Assembly: GCA_963716865.1 (NCBI GenBank)
Contig: CAVQUF010000003.1
Location: forward strand, 644,451 to 708,450
Reading direction: 5' to 3'
Source of the DNA: AC-32 sp963716865
GTDB taxonomy: Bacteria > Actinomycetota > Thermoleophilia > Gaiellales > Gaiellaceae
DNA: 64,000 nucleotides
Both the position numbers and the translations under genes were made by a program. A model generated the notes under the pieces. The model was not told the origin of the DNA, did not search any database, and was given only the letters and a program-made list of their open reading frames with translations. This document shows, piece after piece, positions 47,545 to 56,488 of this stretch (within the stretch, counting starts at the first letter, position 1; every line of letters starts with the position of its first letter).

Positions 47545-47901
47545 CTACTTCGCCAGACAGGCCGGGAGCGGCGGTCGCTTGAGAACCGCGCGGCTCCCTG
47601 CCCGGCCGATCGCACGCGCCTGAAGATCGCTGCAGTGTCCGGCGCCGAACGCGAAGCTCGCGACGAACGCGCCTCTCCTGGAGGCACGGACGTTCTTCGT
47701 TGCCGAGATCCCGGCGCCCGTGACGACGACGCGGATGCGCTCCCTCGAGCGGAAGTGTGAGCCTGCAAGCTGGAGTGGCGTCGGCTTCAAAAGGCGGAGC
47801 GATGCGTGTCGCCCCGTGTCCGATCCTGCAGCGAGCCCGACGACGGCGAAGGCAAGTGCCGCGGTCGTGACCAGAACTGCTGCGACTGCGCTGATGCGCA
47901 C
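47545..47901 (-). CDS. Secreted small hypothetical protein
   Basis: 118 residues: signal peptide MRISAVAAVLVTTAALAFAVVGLAAG, then SLRLLKPTPLQLAGSHFRSRERIRVVVTGAG, ATKNVRASRRGAFVASFAFG, and a C-terminal tail ARAIGRAGSRAVLKRPPLPACLAK with two Cys spaced for a disulfide. It looks like an Ig-like or beta-sandwich exported domain; a similar layout is common in actinobacteria, but I know no function. Convergent with fumC. Confidence 0.65.
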   Translation of the reverse strand: MRISAVAAVLVTTAALAFAVVGLAAGSDTGRHASLRLLKPTPLQLAGSHFRSRERIRVVVTGAGISATKNVRASRRGAFVASFAFGAGHCSDLQARAIGRAGSRAVLKRPPLPACLAK

Positions 47902-48025
47902 TCCTGGAGTATGCCACCCACCCGGTCGGCTTCGGGTGCCACTTGAAGACGGGAGTGGCCTCGGTCACGATGGCCGCAGACGTGGGACGCGCTAGGCGGC
48001 CCACATCCGAAAGGGGGAGAGGAAA

Positions 48026-50023
48026 GTGAGACGACTTGGAGGACTCTCGCTCGCGCTTCTCGCTCTGGTCCTGGTCTTCGTCATGTTCGGCGGAGGCTCG
48101 GCATCGAGCACGCGCGTGCGAGGGGACGTGTTGCAGCGGGCGGCGCAGGGCAAGCTGAAGCGCCCAACCCTGACGACGACGACCAAGAGCGGCAAGAAGG
48201 TGACGCGCATGTTGCCCTTCATCGCCGGCTCCACAATCCAGTCCGAGAAGGACGCCCTCAGGGTTCAAGCGGAGGACGAGCGGCTTGAGGGTGCCGATGG
48301 GTCCTCTGGTGTCCCCGACTCGAAATTCACGGACATCGGCGGGTCACAGGACACCTTCGGCTGTTCGAAGAGAAACAGCGACGGCAATACGCGGGTCAAC
48401 CAGGACTGCAGCTTCCGGCGCCAGGCCGAGGAGGACATCACCTACAGTCCGGCCGACCCGAAGACGATCGTCGGTGGGCAGAACGACAGCCGCGTCGGCT
48501 TTAACCAGTGTGGAATCGACTGGTCGGTCGACAACGGAAAGCACTGGGGCGACATGTTGCCGCCCTTCCGCCAGCGCCTCAACGCGCCGGAGCTCATGGG
48601 CCCGACCGCGGACAACCCGAACAACAACACCATCAACGCCGACCCGGGGACGTTCCACACCTACGACGCGGGCAGCGACCCGGCGATCGCGGTCGACTCA
48701 CAGGGACGCTCTTACTTCAGCTGCGTCCTGTTCGACGTGGCCTCGAACGCCAGCGGGCTGTACGTGACCCAGTCGCCGAAAGGCGCCGACGGCTCGTACT
48801 ACTTCAACGTCCCGTCGCCGCCCGACAAGCGCTTCATGGTCGTCGAGGACAACAGCTTCTTCGTCTTCCACGACAAGAACATGATCGCGGCCGACCGCTA
48901 CAAGTCGAGTCCGAACCGCGACAACGTGTACGTCACCTGGACCGTGTTCAAGTTCGACACGGAGACCGGCAACTTCACGGAGTCGCCGATCTACGGCTCG
49001 ATGTCCACCGACCACGCCGTTACATGGTCGACTCCGGAGGAGATCAGCGGTGCGGCACCCGGCCTCTGCTTCTTCGGCGACGCTCTCGGAGCCGACGAGC
49101 CGTCGAGCGCATGTGATTTCGATCAGGGCTCGAACCCGGTCACGCTGCCAAACGGCCATCTCGAGGTCATCTTCAACAACGGGAACACGCCGGCCGGGAA
49201 CCCCAACGGGCAGCAGCTGGGCGTGAACTGCAACCCGAGCGGGAGCTCGACGAACGGCACGGCGCACCTCAACTGCGCCTCTCCCGTCAAGGTCGGCGAC
49301 GACGTTCTCGTCGGTCAGCCTCTGTGCGACTTCGGGCGTGGCCCGGAGCAGTGCATTCCGGGGGCCTGGATCCGCACCAACGACTTTCCGCGGATCACGA
49401 AGGACAACACCCAGAACAACCACCTGTACGCAACGTGGCAGGACTACCGCAACGGCGAGTTCGACATCCAGCTCTCGAAGTCGACGGACGGTGGTCAGTC
49501 GTGGCACGAGGTGGGGACGGTCAACCCGGACAACGGGCTGGACCACTACTTCCCGGCCACCGACCAGAGCCCCTCCAAGGGTGACCGGGTCGGCGTCAGC
49601 TACTACCGGACCGGCCGTGTGCCGGGTGAGTCGGATCCGTCCAACTGCCTGATCGCGCTGAGCAATCCGGCCACGTGCTCGCCGTTCGAACCAGGGGCAC
49701 AGGCGGGAGTCCAGGATGAGGACTCTGACTACGTGCTCGCCGGTGGAACGGGGGGCAACACGCCGTACGCCTTCAAGGCGATCTCGCCGGTCTTCGCGCC
49801 GCCCGATGGTGTGCAGGCCGGATTCAACGGCGACTACAGCGGCCTCACTATCAACAAGGGCGAGGAGGCGCATCCCATCTGGTCGGATACGCGCAACGCC
49901 GACCCGTTCTCACCGGACAACGGTGTGGTCAACGACGAGGACATCTTCACGGACAACGTGAATCTGCCGAAAGGCAAGGGCGCGCACGGGCACGGCTGGT
50001 TCGGCAAGAAGCACCGCCACTAG
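48026..50023 (+). CDS. Secreted beta-propeller (BNR/sialidase-like) protein
   Basis: A 665-residue exported protein. N-terminal signal (about residues 1-27, LSLALLALVLVFVMFGGGSAS) then repeated beta-propeller blades: EEDITYSPADPKTIVGGQND, WSVDNGKHWG, DPAIAVDSQGRSYFSC, YVTWTVFKFD, DHAVTWSTPEEIS, HLYATWQDYRNGEFDIQLSKSTDGGQSWHEV. The Asp-box-like patterns SxDxGxxW occur at least twice. The C-terminus is Gly/His/Lys rich (GKGAHGHGWFGKKHRH), possibly metal or wall binding. A good ribosome binding site (GGGGGAGAGG) precedes GTG 48026. Enzymatic sialidase residues are not evident; a binding or processing role is more likely. Confidence 0.8.
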   Translation: MRRLGGLSLALLALVLVFVMFGGGSASSTRVRGDVLQRAAQGKLKRPTLTTTTKSGKKVTRMLPFIAGSTIQSEKDALRVQAEDERLEGADGSSGVPDSKFTDIGGSQDTFGCSKRNSDGNTRVNQDCSFRRQAEEDITYSPADPKTIVGGQNDSRVGFNQCGIDWSVDNGKHWGDMLPPFRQRLNAPELMGPTADNPNNNTINADPGTFHTYDAGSDPAIAVDSQGRSYFSCVLFDVASNASGLYVTQSPKGADGSYYFNVPSPPDKRFMVVEDNSFFVFHDKNMIAADRYKSSPNRDNVYVTWTVFKFDTETGNFTESPIYGSMSTDHAVTWSTPEEISGAAPGLCFFGDALGADEPSSACDFDQGSNPVTLPNGHLEVIFNNGNTPAGNPNGQQLGVNCNPSGSSTNGTAHLNCASPVKVGDDVLVGQPLCDFGRGPEQCIPGAWIRTNDFPRITKDNTQNNHLYATWQDYRNGEFDIQLSKSTDGGQSWHEVGTVNPDNGLDHYFPATDQSPSKGDRVGVSYYRTGRVPGESDPSNCLIALSNPATCSPFEPGAQAGVQDEDSDYVLAGGTGGNTPYAFKAISPVFAPPDGVQAGFNGDYSGLTINKGEEAHPIWSDTRNADPFSPDNGVVNDEDIFTDNVNLPKGKGAHGHGWFGKKHRH

Positions 50024-50049
50024 CGCGAACCACGCCCAAGCAAGCCACC

Positions 50050-50075
50050 GGAGGGCCGCCTCAAGGCGGCCCTCC
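50050..50075 (+). terminator. Strong GC hairpin after the first propeller gene
   Basis: Perfect 11-bp stem GGAGGGCCGCC / GGCGGCCCTCC with TCAA loop. Nearly the same stem core occurs at 55504-55533. Confidence 0.7.
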
Positions 50076-50130
50076 GCGTTCCCGGAAAGGGTGATGCAGC
50101 GACTTCCGCTTTCTGCCGACGATTGAAGCG

Positions 50131-51873
50131 GTGAAGCGGCCCAGCATTCTCCTTGCCACGCTCTTTGGCGCGCTCGTGCTCGCCGGTTCTGCGAGCGCGG
50201 GCAACCCCTTCGGCGTCACCGTGGTCCGCTTCCAGCCCGGCACGACCCCGGCCCAGATGCGCTCGACCGTCAACTCGGCCGGCGCCGTCGTCGTCGCGGA
50301 TCTCAGCCAGGTCAACGCGCTTGCCGTCGTTCCCCGCTCGTCCGGGTTCCTCGCGCGCGTCAACCACAGCGCCGCGGTCACCGCCGCCTTCCAGGACGTC
50401 ATGCTCGCGAGCAACCACGGGCGCGGCGAGGGGCACGGCGGCGGCGGACGGGCTCACGATTTCGACGACAGCGGCCACGGCTCGTTCCCCGACCCCTGGC
50501 ACGACCTCCCCTCCTTCCTCGGGGTCACAAACCCCGAAGGGATTCTCCAGTGGGACGACAACCGGATGAACGTGCCCTCGGCCTGGAAGAGGACGAAGGG
50601 CGACCACAAGATCGTCGTCGCCGTCGTGGACACGGGTGTGGACGCGAGGCACCGCGAGCTCAAGAACCAGCTCGACGACCGGCTCGGAGGCAACTTTGTC
50701 TCCTGTGACGACCTGCACACGATGGTCGACCTCGGTCTCATCGATCCGTCCAGCCTGATCGACTGCAACAACAGCGACTTCGAAGGCCACGGCACGTGGG
50801 TCGCAAGCCGGATTGCCGGCGACGCGAACGGGTTCGCTTCCAACGGCGTCGCCCCCGGCGTGCGGGTCGCCTCGTACAAGGTGCTGGCTGCCGGCCTCGG
50901 CGGCCTCACGAGCTGGATCGTCTCCGGGATCGTGGACGCCTGCTCGTCGCGGGACGTGGACATCGTCAACCTGTCCTTCGGCGGCTACCTCGACCCGTCC
51001 AACCCGGACGACGCCGACGTCTACCTGCTGCTGAACGACGTCGTCTCGTACTGCAAGGCGCACGGGGTCGCGCTGTTCGCCGCGGCCGGGAACGAGCACG
51101 TGCGGATCGACCGCGTGAACATGATGATGGGCGGCGAGCCGCTCGAGGGCGTCGGCCAGGTCACGTCCGGCCCCGAGGGGATCGTCACTGTTACACCCGG
51201 TAGCCCGTCGCTCGACGACTACGACGTGCGCGGCCTGCTCGAGGTTCCGGCCGGCCTTCCCGGGGTCACCATGGTCTCGGCCACCGCCAACGCGATCGGG
51301 CCCGCTCCCGCGAGTGTCCCCCTGCGCTGGCGCAACCACATCGGCGCGCGCGACCAGCTCGCCTACTACTCGAACTACGGCTCTCGCGTCGACCTCGCGG
51401 CGCCCGGCGGCGCGCGGCGGTACGAGATCCCGCTCTACGACGGCGGCGACGGCGACATCCTCTACGGCGGCTGGGGCTCGTTCGGCGCGCTCGTCCCGAA
51501 GGGCCTGATCTGCACCGACCCCTATGAGGCCGCGCTCTTCAACTCCGCCTGCTTCAAACTCGCCGGCCAGGGCTTCGGCTGGATGCAGGGCACCTCGATG
51601 GCCGCGCCGAACGCCTCCGGAGTCGCGGCTCTCGTGCTCTCGGAGCGCCGGGACCTGCGCAACCGCCCGGATGCCCTCGTCGCGCGCCTGAAGGCCACCG
51701 CCCGGCGGCACTTCACGAACTACATGGGCGGGAACGATCCCGACGGCTTCGCGCCGGCGCTCGACGGCACGCCGTGTCCGACGGGTTTCTGCCACGTCGA
51801 CCAGCACCGGCCCATCGCGTTCTCGGACGCGTACGGCGCGGGCCTGGTCGATGCAGGCGCCGCCGTCCGCTAG
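50131..51873 (+). CDS. Secreted subtilisin-like serine protease (S8)
   Basis: A 580-residue exported protease. Signal peptide at residues 1-23 (cleavage near SASAG), an inhibitor-like propeptide (about 27-90), a His/Gly/Asp-rich linker (about 93-125), then the S8 domain with catalytic Asp167 in VVDTGVD, His220 in GHGTWVA and Ser489 in GTSMAAP; the oxyanion Asn is in AAAGNEH. Cysteines in the catalytic domain (C192, C212 and others) suggest disulfides. An insertion of about 110 residues between Asn and Ser is longer than in subtilisin. Context between two secreted propeller proteins suggests it may process them. Confidence 0.9.
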   Translation: MKRPSILLATLFGALVLAGSASAGNPFGVTVVRFQPGTTPAQMRSTVNSAGAVVVADLSQVNALAVVPRSSGFLARVNHSAAVTAAFQDVMLASNHGRGEGHGGGGRAHDFDDSGHGSFPDPWHDLPSFLGVTNPEGILQWDDNRMNVPSAWKRTKGDHKIVVAVVDTGVDARHRELKNQLDDRLGGNFVSCDDLHTMVDLGLIDPSSLIDCNNSDFEGHGTWVASRIAGDANGFASNGVAPGVRVASYKVLAAGLGGLTSWIVSGIVDACSSRDVDIVNLSFGGYLDPSNPDDADVYLLLNDVVSYCKAHGVALFAAAGNEHVRIDRVNMMMGGEPLEGVGQVTSGPEGIVTVTPGSPSLDDYDVRGLLEVPAGLPGVTMVSATANAIGPAPASVPLRWRNHIGARDQLAYYSNYGSRVDLAAPGGARRYEIPLYDGGDGDILYGGWGSFGALVPKGLICTDPYEAALFNSACFKLAGQGFGWMQGTSMAAPNASGVAALVLSERRDLRNRPDALVARLKATARRHFTNYMGGNDPDGFAPALDGTPCPTGFCHVDQHRPIAFSDAYGAGLVDAGAAVR

Positions 51874-51879
51874 GAGATC

Positions 51880-51900
51880 CGGCTCATCGAGCCGCCTTTT
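51880..51900 (+). terminator. Rho-independent-like terminator after the subtilase gene
   Basis: CGGCTC ATC GAGCCG followed by CCTTTT, 7 nt after the stop. Confidence 0.7.
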
Positions 51901-51940
51901 CGCGCTCATGCGTGAGCGGTTTCGCACTTCGTGACCTGGC

Positions 51941-51969
51941 TTGACTCCTGATCTAGAGAGGCATATAAA
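51941..51969 (+). promoter_or_regulatory. Sigma-70-like promoter of the large propeller gene
   Basis: TTGACT (51941-51946), exactly 17 bp, then TATAAA (51964-51969). Best classical promoter in the window; ATG is 20 nt downstream of the -10 box. Confidence 0.75.
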
Positions 51970-51995
51970 CGTCGCTCTGCCTTTGGTTTATGCCT
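51961..51995 (+). promoter_or_regulatory. Inverted repeat enclosing the first start codon of the propeller gene
   Basis: GGCAT...AAAC (51960-51970) is mirrored by GTTT ATGCC (51986-51994), so the ATG at 51990 lies in the 3' arm. It overlaps the -10 box and may be an operator or an mRNA hairpin. Confidence 0.4.
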
Positions 51996-54900
51996 GAGCG
52001 CACTCGTACACCCGACGAAAACGGCAAGGACCCGAACGCGGTCGAGCTCGGCCGGCGGGGCGGGCTGAAGGGTGGCAAGGCGCGTGCGGCCAAGATGACC
52101 AAGGAGGAGCGGTCGGAAAGCGCACGCAAGGCAGCAGAGGCTCGCTGGGCCAAGCATCGAGACCAGGAGCCGAGCTCGGGGAGAGACAGCGACTACAACA
52201 GGCGAATCCGTCAGTTTGGGGGAGGAGAAACGATGACACGACTACGCGTAGGCGCCTTGACGGCGATCTTCGTGCTGGCCGGGACGCTCACCCTGTTCCT
52301 GGTCATGGTGGCCGGGAGATCAACGGGCCCCGGCGCGGCCATCGTGCCGAAGGCCGGTGGCTCCGAGGAGAGCGCGGCCGCAAAGGCAGGCCTTGGCCCG
52401 AACAGCTACGAGGCCTACCTGCAGGCGATGCGCACGTATCCGGCGAAGTCGCTTTCACCCGCGATCGTCAAGCGGGCGAAGCTCACCTTCGCCGGGATCG
52501 CCAGGGCCGACGCCCGTCGCATCCACCGCGGTCGTACCTTCCTGTGGGACAGCAACAAGTGGAAGCAGTACGGCCCGCGGGTGAACGCGACCCAGCCGGG
52601 CGTGACGTCGTTCTCCGGAGCGACGAACAACACCGCGAGCCGAACACCGATGGTGGTGGCCGATCCGAACTGCACGGCGCACAAGTGCCGGCTCTGGGCC
52701 GGGGTCTCCGGCGGCGGCGTGTGGATGACCGAGAACGCGCTCGCTCCCAACCCGGTCTGGAAGCAGATGAGCCCCGAGGATCTCGACCAGAACTCCGTGG
52801 GGACCCTCGTGCTCGTTCCGGGGGGAAAGAAGCACGAGCACGGGCAGAAGCACGCCCAATGGAACGACAACAGCAACGACACGCTCTACCTCGGGACCGG
52901 CGAGCCGAACCGCTGCTCCTCCGGCTGCGAGGCCGGCGTCGGGATCTACAAGTCGACCGACAGCGGCGAGCACTGGAAGAAGCTGGACGACACCTGCGTC
53001 AACAACGCCACGTACACCTGCGTGAACCCGGGGCAGGATGCCTTCCTCGGCCGCGCGATCGCCGCGATCGTGGTCGACCCGACGAACAGCAAGCATCTTC
53101 TCGTCGGCTCGGCGCAGGCCGTCCGCGGTCTCTCGCACGTGATCGGTGCAGGTGGGACGACCCGCAACGAGCCGGGCGCGAACGAGTCCGGTCTCTACGA
53201 GTCGTGGAACGGCGGCAAGACCTTCACCGAGGTCTGGAACGGCAACAAGCCGGACGCCGGCCCTTCGTCGTTCGGCATCAATGACGTCGGGCTCGACCCG
53301 CTCGACCCGGAAACCGTCTACGTCTCAGGGTTCGACGCGGGCGTCTGGCGGCGTGACTCTGGTGCGTCGGCGACCTCGTTCAACCAGGTCTTCGCCCCGC
53401 AGTTCAACCAGGGCGCGGGGATCGACCGGGCGATGTTCGCCCTCACGGTCAAGAACATGCACACGCGGATCTACCTGACCGAGGGCACGCAGAACGCCGC
53501 TGGAATCGGCGGCGCGCTCGCGTCGAACTTCTGGCGCATCGACAACGCAAACCAGTCGGCGGCGGCGCTGCTCGCGTCACAGACGCTGCCATGCACTCCG
53601 CCGGATCCGACGACGCACACGTTCCCGGCCAGCTACAACGGCTGGACGTGCCTGACGTCGAAGACGACGTCGAACCCGTACTTCGCCACGGACGACTTCT
53701 GCACCGGGCAGTGCTGGTACGACCAGGACGTCTACACGCCCGAGGGGATGCCGGACACGGTCTACGTGATCGGCTCCTACGAGTACGGCGAGCTTCCGTG
53801 CAGCACCAAGGGCGTCGGCTGCGGGAACGGCCGCTCCGACGGCCGGGCAGTGCTCTACTCGGACACCGCAGGCGATCCGAACGGAACGACGACGGGTGGA
53901 GCAAGCCTGCGGACGTTCACCGACCTCACCTACGACGCTCAGGACAACCCTGCTCCGTGGTGCGCCTACCAGCCGTACTTCGATCAGGGCTGCACAAATG
54001 CACCAGACGCGATCCATCCCGACCAGCACGAGATCGTGGTCAACCCCGGCAATCCGACCCAGATCTTCGAGGGCTCGGACGGCGGGGTGATCAGGACGGG
54101 CGGGACGTTCGCAGACATCTCGGCGCAGTGTGACAATCCGTTCCGCAACGGTGGAACGCCGTTGCCGCCCGCGTCGGGCAGCTACGCGTCCTGCAAGCGG
54201 TTGCTGTCGCGGGTTCCGGTCGAGCTCAACCACATCGACAGGAAGCTGAGCAGCACGCTGCAGTTCATCGGTGTGTCGATCAACCCGTCCAAGTCGTGCG
54301 AGGTCATGGCCGGGACGCAGGACAACGGCACCTGGTCGAACCTGAACAACTGCGACAACAAGACGTGGCCGCAGGTCATCTACGGCGACGGCGGCAACGC
54401 AGGCTACGACGCAAGCGAGCCGACGTGGCGCTTCAACGAGTTCACGAGCGGCTTCAGCGACTCGAACTTCGAGAACGGTGATCCCGAGCGGTGGGTGATT
54501 TCATCCGCTCCGATCGTCAACAGCGGCGAGGCCATCGGCTTCTACTGGCCACAGATCAGCGACCCGAACCCGCTGTCGGGTACGCACCCGATCTACTCGG
54601 GCGCGCAGCACGTCTGGCGGACCTGGGCGTTCGGCGCGGGTCATGCGGGCGACGTTCCGCAGGACACGACGCCGGACATCGCGGGCTACGAGGCGAACTG
54701 CCCGGAGTTCGTGACCTCGGGTGCGCAGGTCGGCTGCGGCGACTACCGGCCGCTCGGCGGCCCGTACTGCGACGGTGACGCAACCACCGCGGACCCGTCG
54801 TGCCTCAACCAGCCGGGGGATCTGACCGGCACGGTGTACGGGACGGACAGGGCCGGCGGCGCGATCTCGTGGATCGCGCGAGACGGCGCTGACCACGGAA

Positions 54901-55481
54901 CGCTCTGGGCCGCGACCGGGGCAGGGCGCATCTTCGTGACGCACAACGCGGATGCAAGCGACCCGGCCACGGTCACGTGGCACCGGATCGACAGCTCGAC
55001 CTCGGGCAACTCCCCGACGCGGTACCCGAGCGGGATCTACATCGACCCGAACGATTCGGGCCACGCGTGGATCTCGTACTCGGGCTACAACGCCGTGACG
55101 CCCACGACCCCCGGCCACGTCTTCAGCGTGTACGAGGGCGCCCCTGTGCCGGGCTCGGGGACATTCACCAACCTGAACGTCGAGAGCGGCGCGTCGGCCT
55201 TCCCGACTCCGTTCTCGGACGGCGACCTGCCGGTGAGTGACGTGGTCCGTGACGACCAGACACACACCCTGTACGTCGGCACGGACTTTGGCGTCCTCCG
55301 CGGGAACCACGACGGAGCAAGCTGGCACGTCACGAAGGGCATGCCTCGCTACGAGATCATGCACCTCGCGATCCAGCCCTCCAACCGTGATCCCGTCTGC
55401 ATGGGCCCCGGCTATTGCAAGCGGATCCTGTATGCCGCGACCCACTCGCAGGGCATCTGGAGGATGAAGCTGAACCACTAA
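51990..55481 (+). CDS. Large beta-propeller protein with nested start: KGG-like N-terminal domain plus secreted propeller
   Basis: The full frame has 1163 residues. Residues 1-62 are a basic, helix-rich segment (AVELGRRGGLKGGKARAAKM, then TKEERSESARKAAEARWAKH) like small DNA-associated KGG/histone-like proteins. A membrane or signal helix follows at about 85-108. The rest is a chain of beta-propeller blades with sortilin/xyloglucanase-like repeats (GIYKSTDSGEHWKKL, GLYESWNGGKTFTEV, TLYVGTDFGVLRGNHDG) and many cysteines. Inside the frame GGAGGAG lies 6 nt before ATG 52232 (MTRLRVGALTAIF), which would make the secreted form alone, 1082 residues. Both starts have their own signals, so one gene may give two products. 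Ends in a strong terminator. Confidence 0.8.
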   Translation: MPERTRTPDENGKDPNAVELGRRGGLKGGKARAAKMTKEERSESARKAAEARWAKHRDQEPSSGRDSDYNRRIRQFGGGETMTRLRVGALTAIFVLAGTLTLFLVMVAGRSTGPGAAIVPKAGGSEESAAAKAGLGPNSYEAYLQAMRTYPAKSLSPAIVKRAKLTFAGIARADARRIHRGRTFLWDSNKWKQYGPRVNATQPGVTSFSGATNNTASRTPMVVADPNCTAHKCRLWAGVSGGGVWMTENALAPNPVWKQMSPEDLDQNSVGTLVLVPGGKKHEHGQKHAQWNDNSNDTLYLGTGEPNRCSSGCEAGVGIYKSTDSGEHWKKLDDTCVNNATYTCVNPGQDAFLGRAIAAIVVDPTNSKHLLVGSAQAVRGLSHVIGAGGTTRNEPGANESGLYESWNGGKTFTEVWNGNKPDAGPSSFGINDVGLDPLDPETVYVSGFDAGVWRRDSGASATSFNQVFAPQFNQGAGIDRAMFALTVKNMHTRIYLTEGTQNAAGIGGALASNFWRIDNANQSAAALLASQTLPCTPPDPTTHTFPASYNGWTCLTSKTTSNPYFATDDFCTGQCWYDQDVYTPEGMPDTVYVIGSYEYGELPCSTKGVGCGNGRSDGRAVLYSDTAGDPNGTTTGGASLRTFTDLTYDAQDNPAPWCAYQPYFDQGCTNAPDAIHPDQHEIVVNPGNPTQIFEGSDGGVIRTGGTFADISAQCDNPFRNGGTPLPPASGSYASCKRLLSRVPVELNHIDRKLSSTLQFIGVSINPSKSCEVMAGTQDNGTWSNLNNCDNKTWPQVIYGDGGNAGYDASEPTWRFNEFTSGFSDSNFENGDPERWVISSAPIVNSGEAIGFYWPQISDPNPLSGTHPIYSGAQHVWRTWAFGAGHAGDVPQDTTPDIAGYEANCPEFVTSGAQVGCGDYRPLGGPYCDGDATTADPSCLNQPGDLTGTVYGTDRAGGAISWIARDGADHGTLWAATGAGRIFVTHNADASDPATVTWHRIDSSTSGNSPTRYPSGIYIDPNDSGHAWISYSGYNAVTPTTPGHVFSVYEGAPVPGSGTFTNLNVESGASAFPTPFSDGDLPVSDVVRDDQTHTLYVGTDFGVLRGNHDGASWHVTKGMPRYEIMHLAIQPSNRDPVCMGPGYCKRILYAATHSQGIWRMKLNH

Positions 55482-55503
55482 GTCAGGCCACCCAGCAGGC
55501 CGT

Positions 55504-55540
55504 GAAGAGGGCCGCCTTCGGGCGGCCCTCTTCTTGCCTT
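55504..55540 (+). terminator. Strong terminator with UUCG tetraloop
   Basis: Perfect 13-bp stem GAAGAGGGCCGCC / GGCGGCCCTCTTC with TTCG loop, followed by TTGCCTT. Lies between the propeller gene and the convergent lipA, so it can end both. Confidence 0.8.
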
Positions 55541-55552
55541 AGTGCGTCCTGC

Positions 55553-56473
55553 TCAGTAGGCGACCGCGCCGCGGCCGGTCGCGGCGGCGTGCCGTTGCTC
55601 GTCCGCCCGGTAAGAGCTCCGCACGAGCGGCCCGGCGAACACCGAGCCGAAGCCGAGCGCCTCGCCCTGCTCGCGGAACCAGCGGAACTCGTCGGGGTGC
55701 ACCCAGCGGTCGATCTTCGCGTGCCGGGAGCTCGGCTGCAGGTACTGGCCGATCGTGACGACGTCCACTCCGTGCTCCCGGAGGTCGCGCATCGTCTCGA
55801 CGACCTCGTCGTTCGTCTCGCCGAGGCCGACGATGATCCCCGACTTCGTCAGCACCGGGTAGTCGGCGAGCTCCTTCGCCCGCCGGAGAAGCCACAGCGC
55901 GGTGTCGTACGAGGCCTTGGCGCCGCGCATCCGGGCATGGAGCCGGCGCACGGTCTCGATGTTGTGGTTGAAGACGTCCGGTCGCTCGGCGAGCACGATG
56001 CGCAGCGCCTCCTCCTCGTAGCCGAGGAAGTCCGGTGTCAGCACCTCGATCGTCGCCTCGGGCACCTTGCGCTTCAGCGCTCGGATCGTCGCCGCGTAAT
56101 GGCCGGCTCCCTTGTCCGGGAGATCGTCGCGGTCTACGGAGGTCACGACCACGTGACGGAGATCCATCTGCGCGGCCGCCGCCGCGAGCCTGAGAGGCTC
56201 GAGCGGGTCGGGCGGCCTGTCCGGCTTGCCGGAGTGGACGTAGCAGTAGCGGCAGGCGCGCGTGCACGTGTCGCCGAGGATCTGGAACGTGGCCGTGCCG
56301 CGGCCCCAGCACTCGGCGATGTTCGGGCAGCGCGCCTCCTCGCAGATCGTGTTCAGGCTCGCGCCGTGGAGCAGCTTGCGCACCTCGAAGTAGCGCGAGT
56401 CCGCGCTCGGCGCGCGTACCTTCATCCACTCGGGCCGCCGCGGCCGGTCGGCTACGGGAAGGGAGCGCTCCAT
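55553..56473 (-). CDS. lipA: Lipoyl synthase
   Basis: Radical SAM enzyme that inserts two sulfurs into octanoyl groups on lipoyl domains. 306 residues. The N-terminal auxiliary cluster motif CEEARCPNIAEC and the radical SAM motif CTRACRYC are intact, and the auxiliary-cluster serine lies in GPLVRSSYRADEQ. TDKGAGHYAATIRALK-like and LTKSGIIVGLGETNDEVVETMRDLREHGVDVVTIGQYLQPS are canonical. ATG 56473 follows a leaderless -10 box. Its clients, the E2 protein and LipB partner, are encoded a few kb away on the same strand. Confidence 0.96.
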   Translation of the reverse strand: MERSLPVADRPRRPEWMKVRAPSADSRYFEVRKLLHGASLNTICEEARCPNIAECWGRGTATFQILGDTCTRACRYCYVHSGKPDRPPDPLEPLRLAAAAAQMDLRHVVVTSVDRDDLPDKGAGHYAATIRALKRKVPEATIEVLTPDFLGYEEEALRIVLAERPDVFNHNIETVRRLHARMRGAKASYDTALWLLRRAKELADYPVLTKSGIIVGLGETNDEVVETMRDLREHGVDVVTIGQYLQPSSRHAKIDRWVHPDEFRWFREQGEALGFGSVFAGPLVRSSYRADEQRHAAATGRGAVAY

Positions 56474-56482
56474 ACGGTTCGC

Positions 56483-56488
56483 AGTCTA
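56483..56488 (-). promoter_or_regulatory. -10 element of a leaderless promoter (TAGACT, minus strand)
   Basis: TAGACT ends 9 nt before ATG 56473. Confidence 0.55.
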
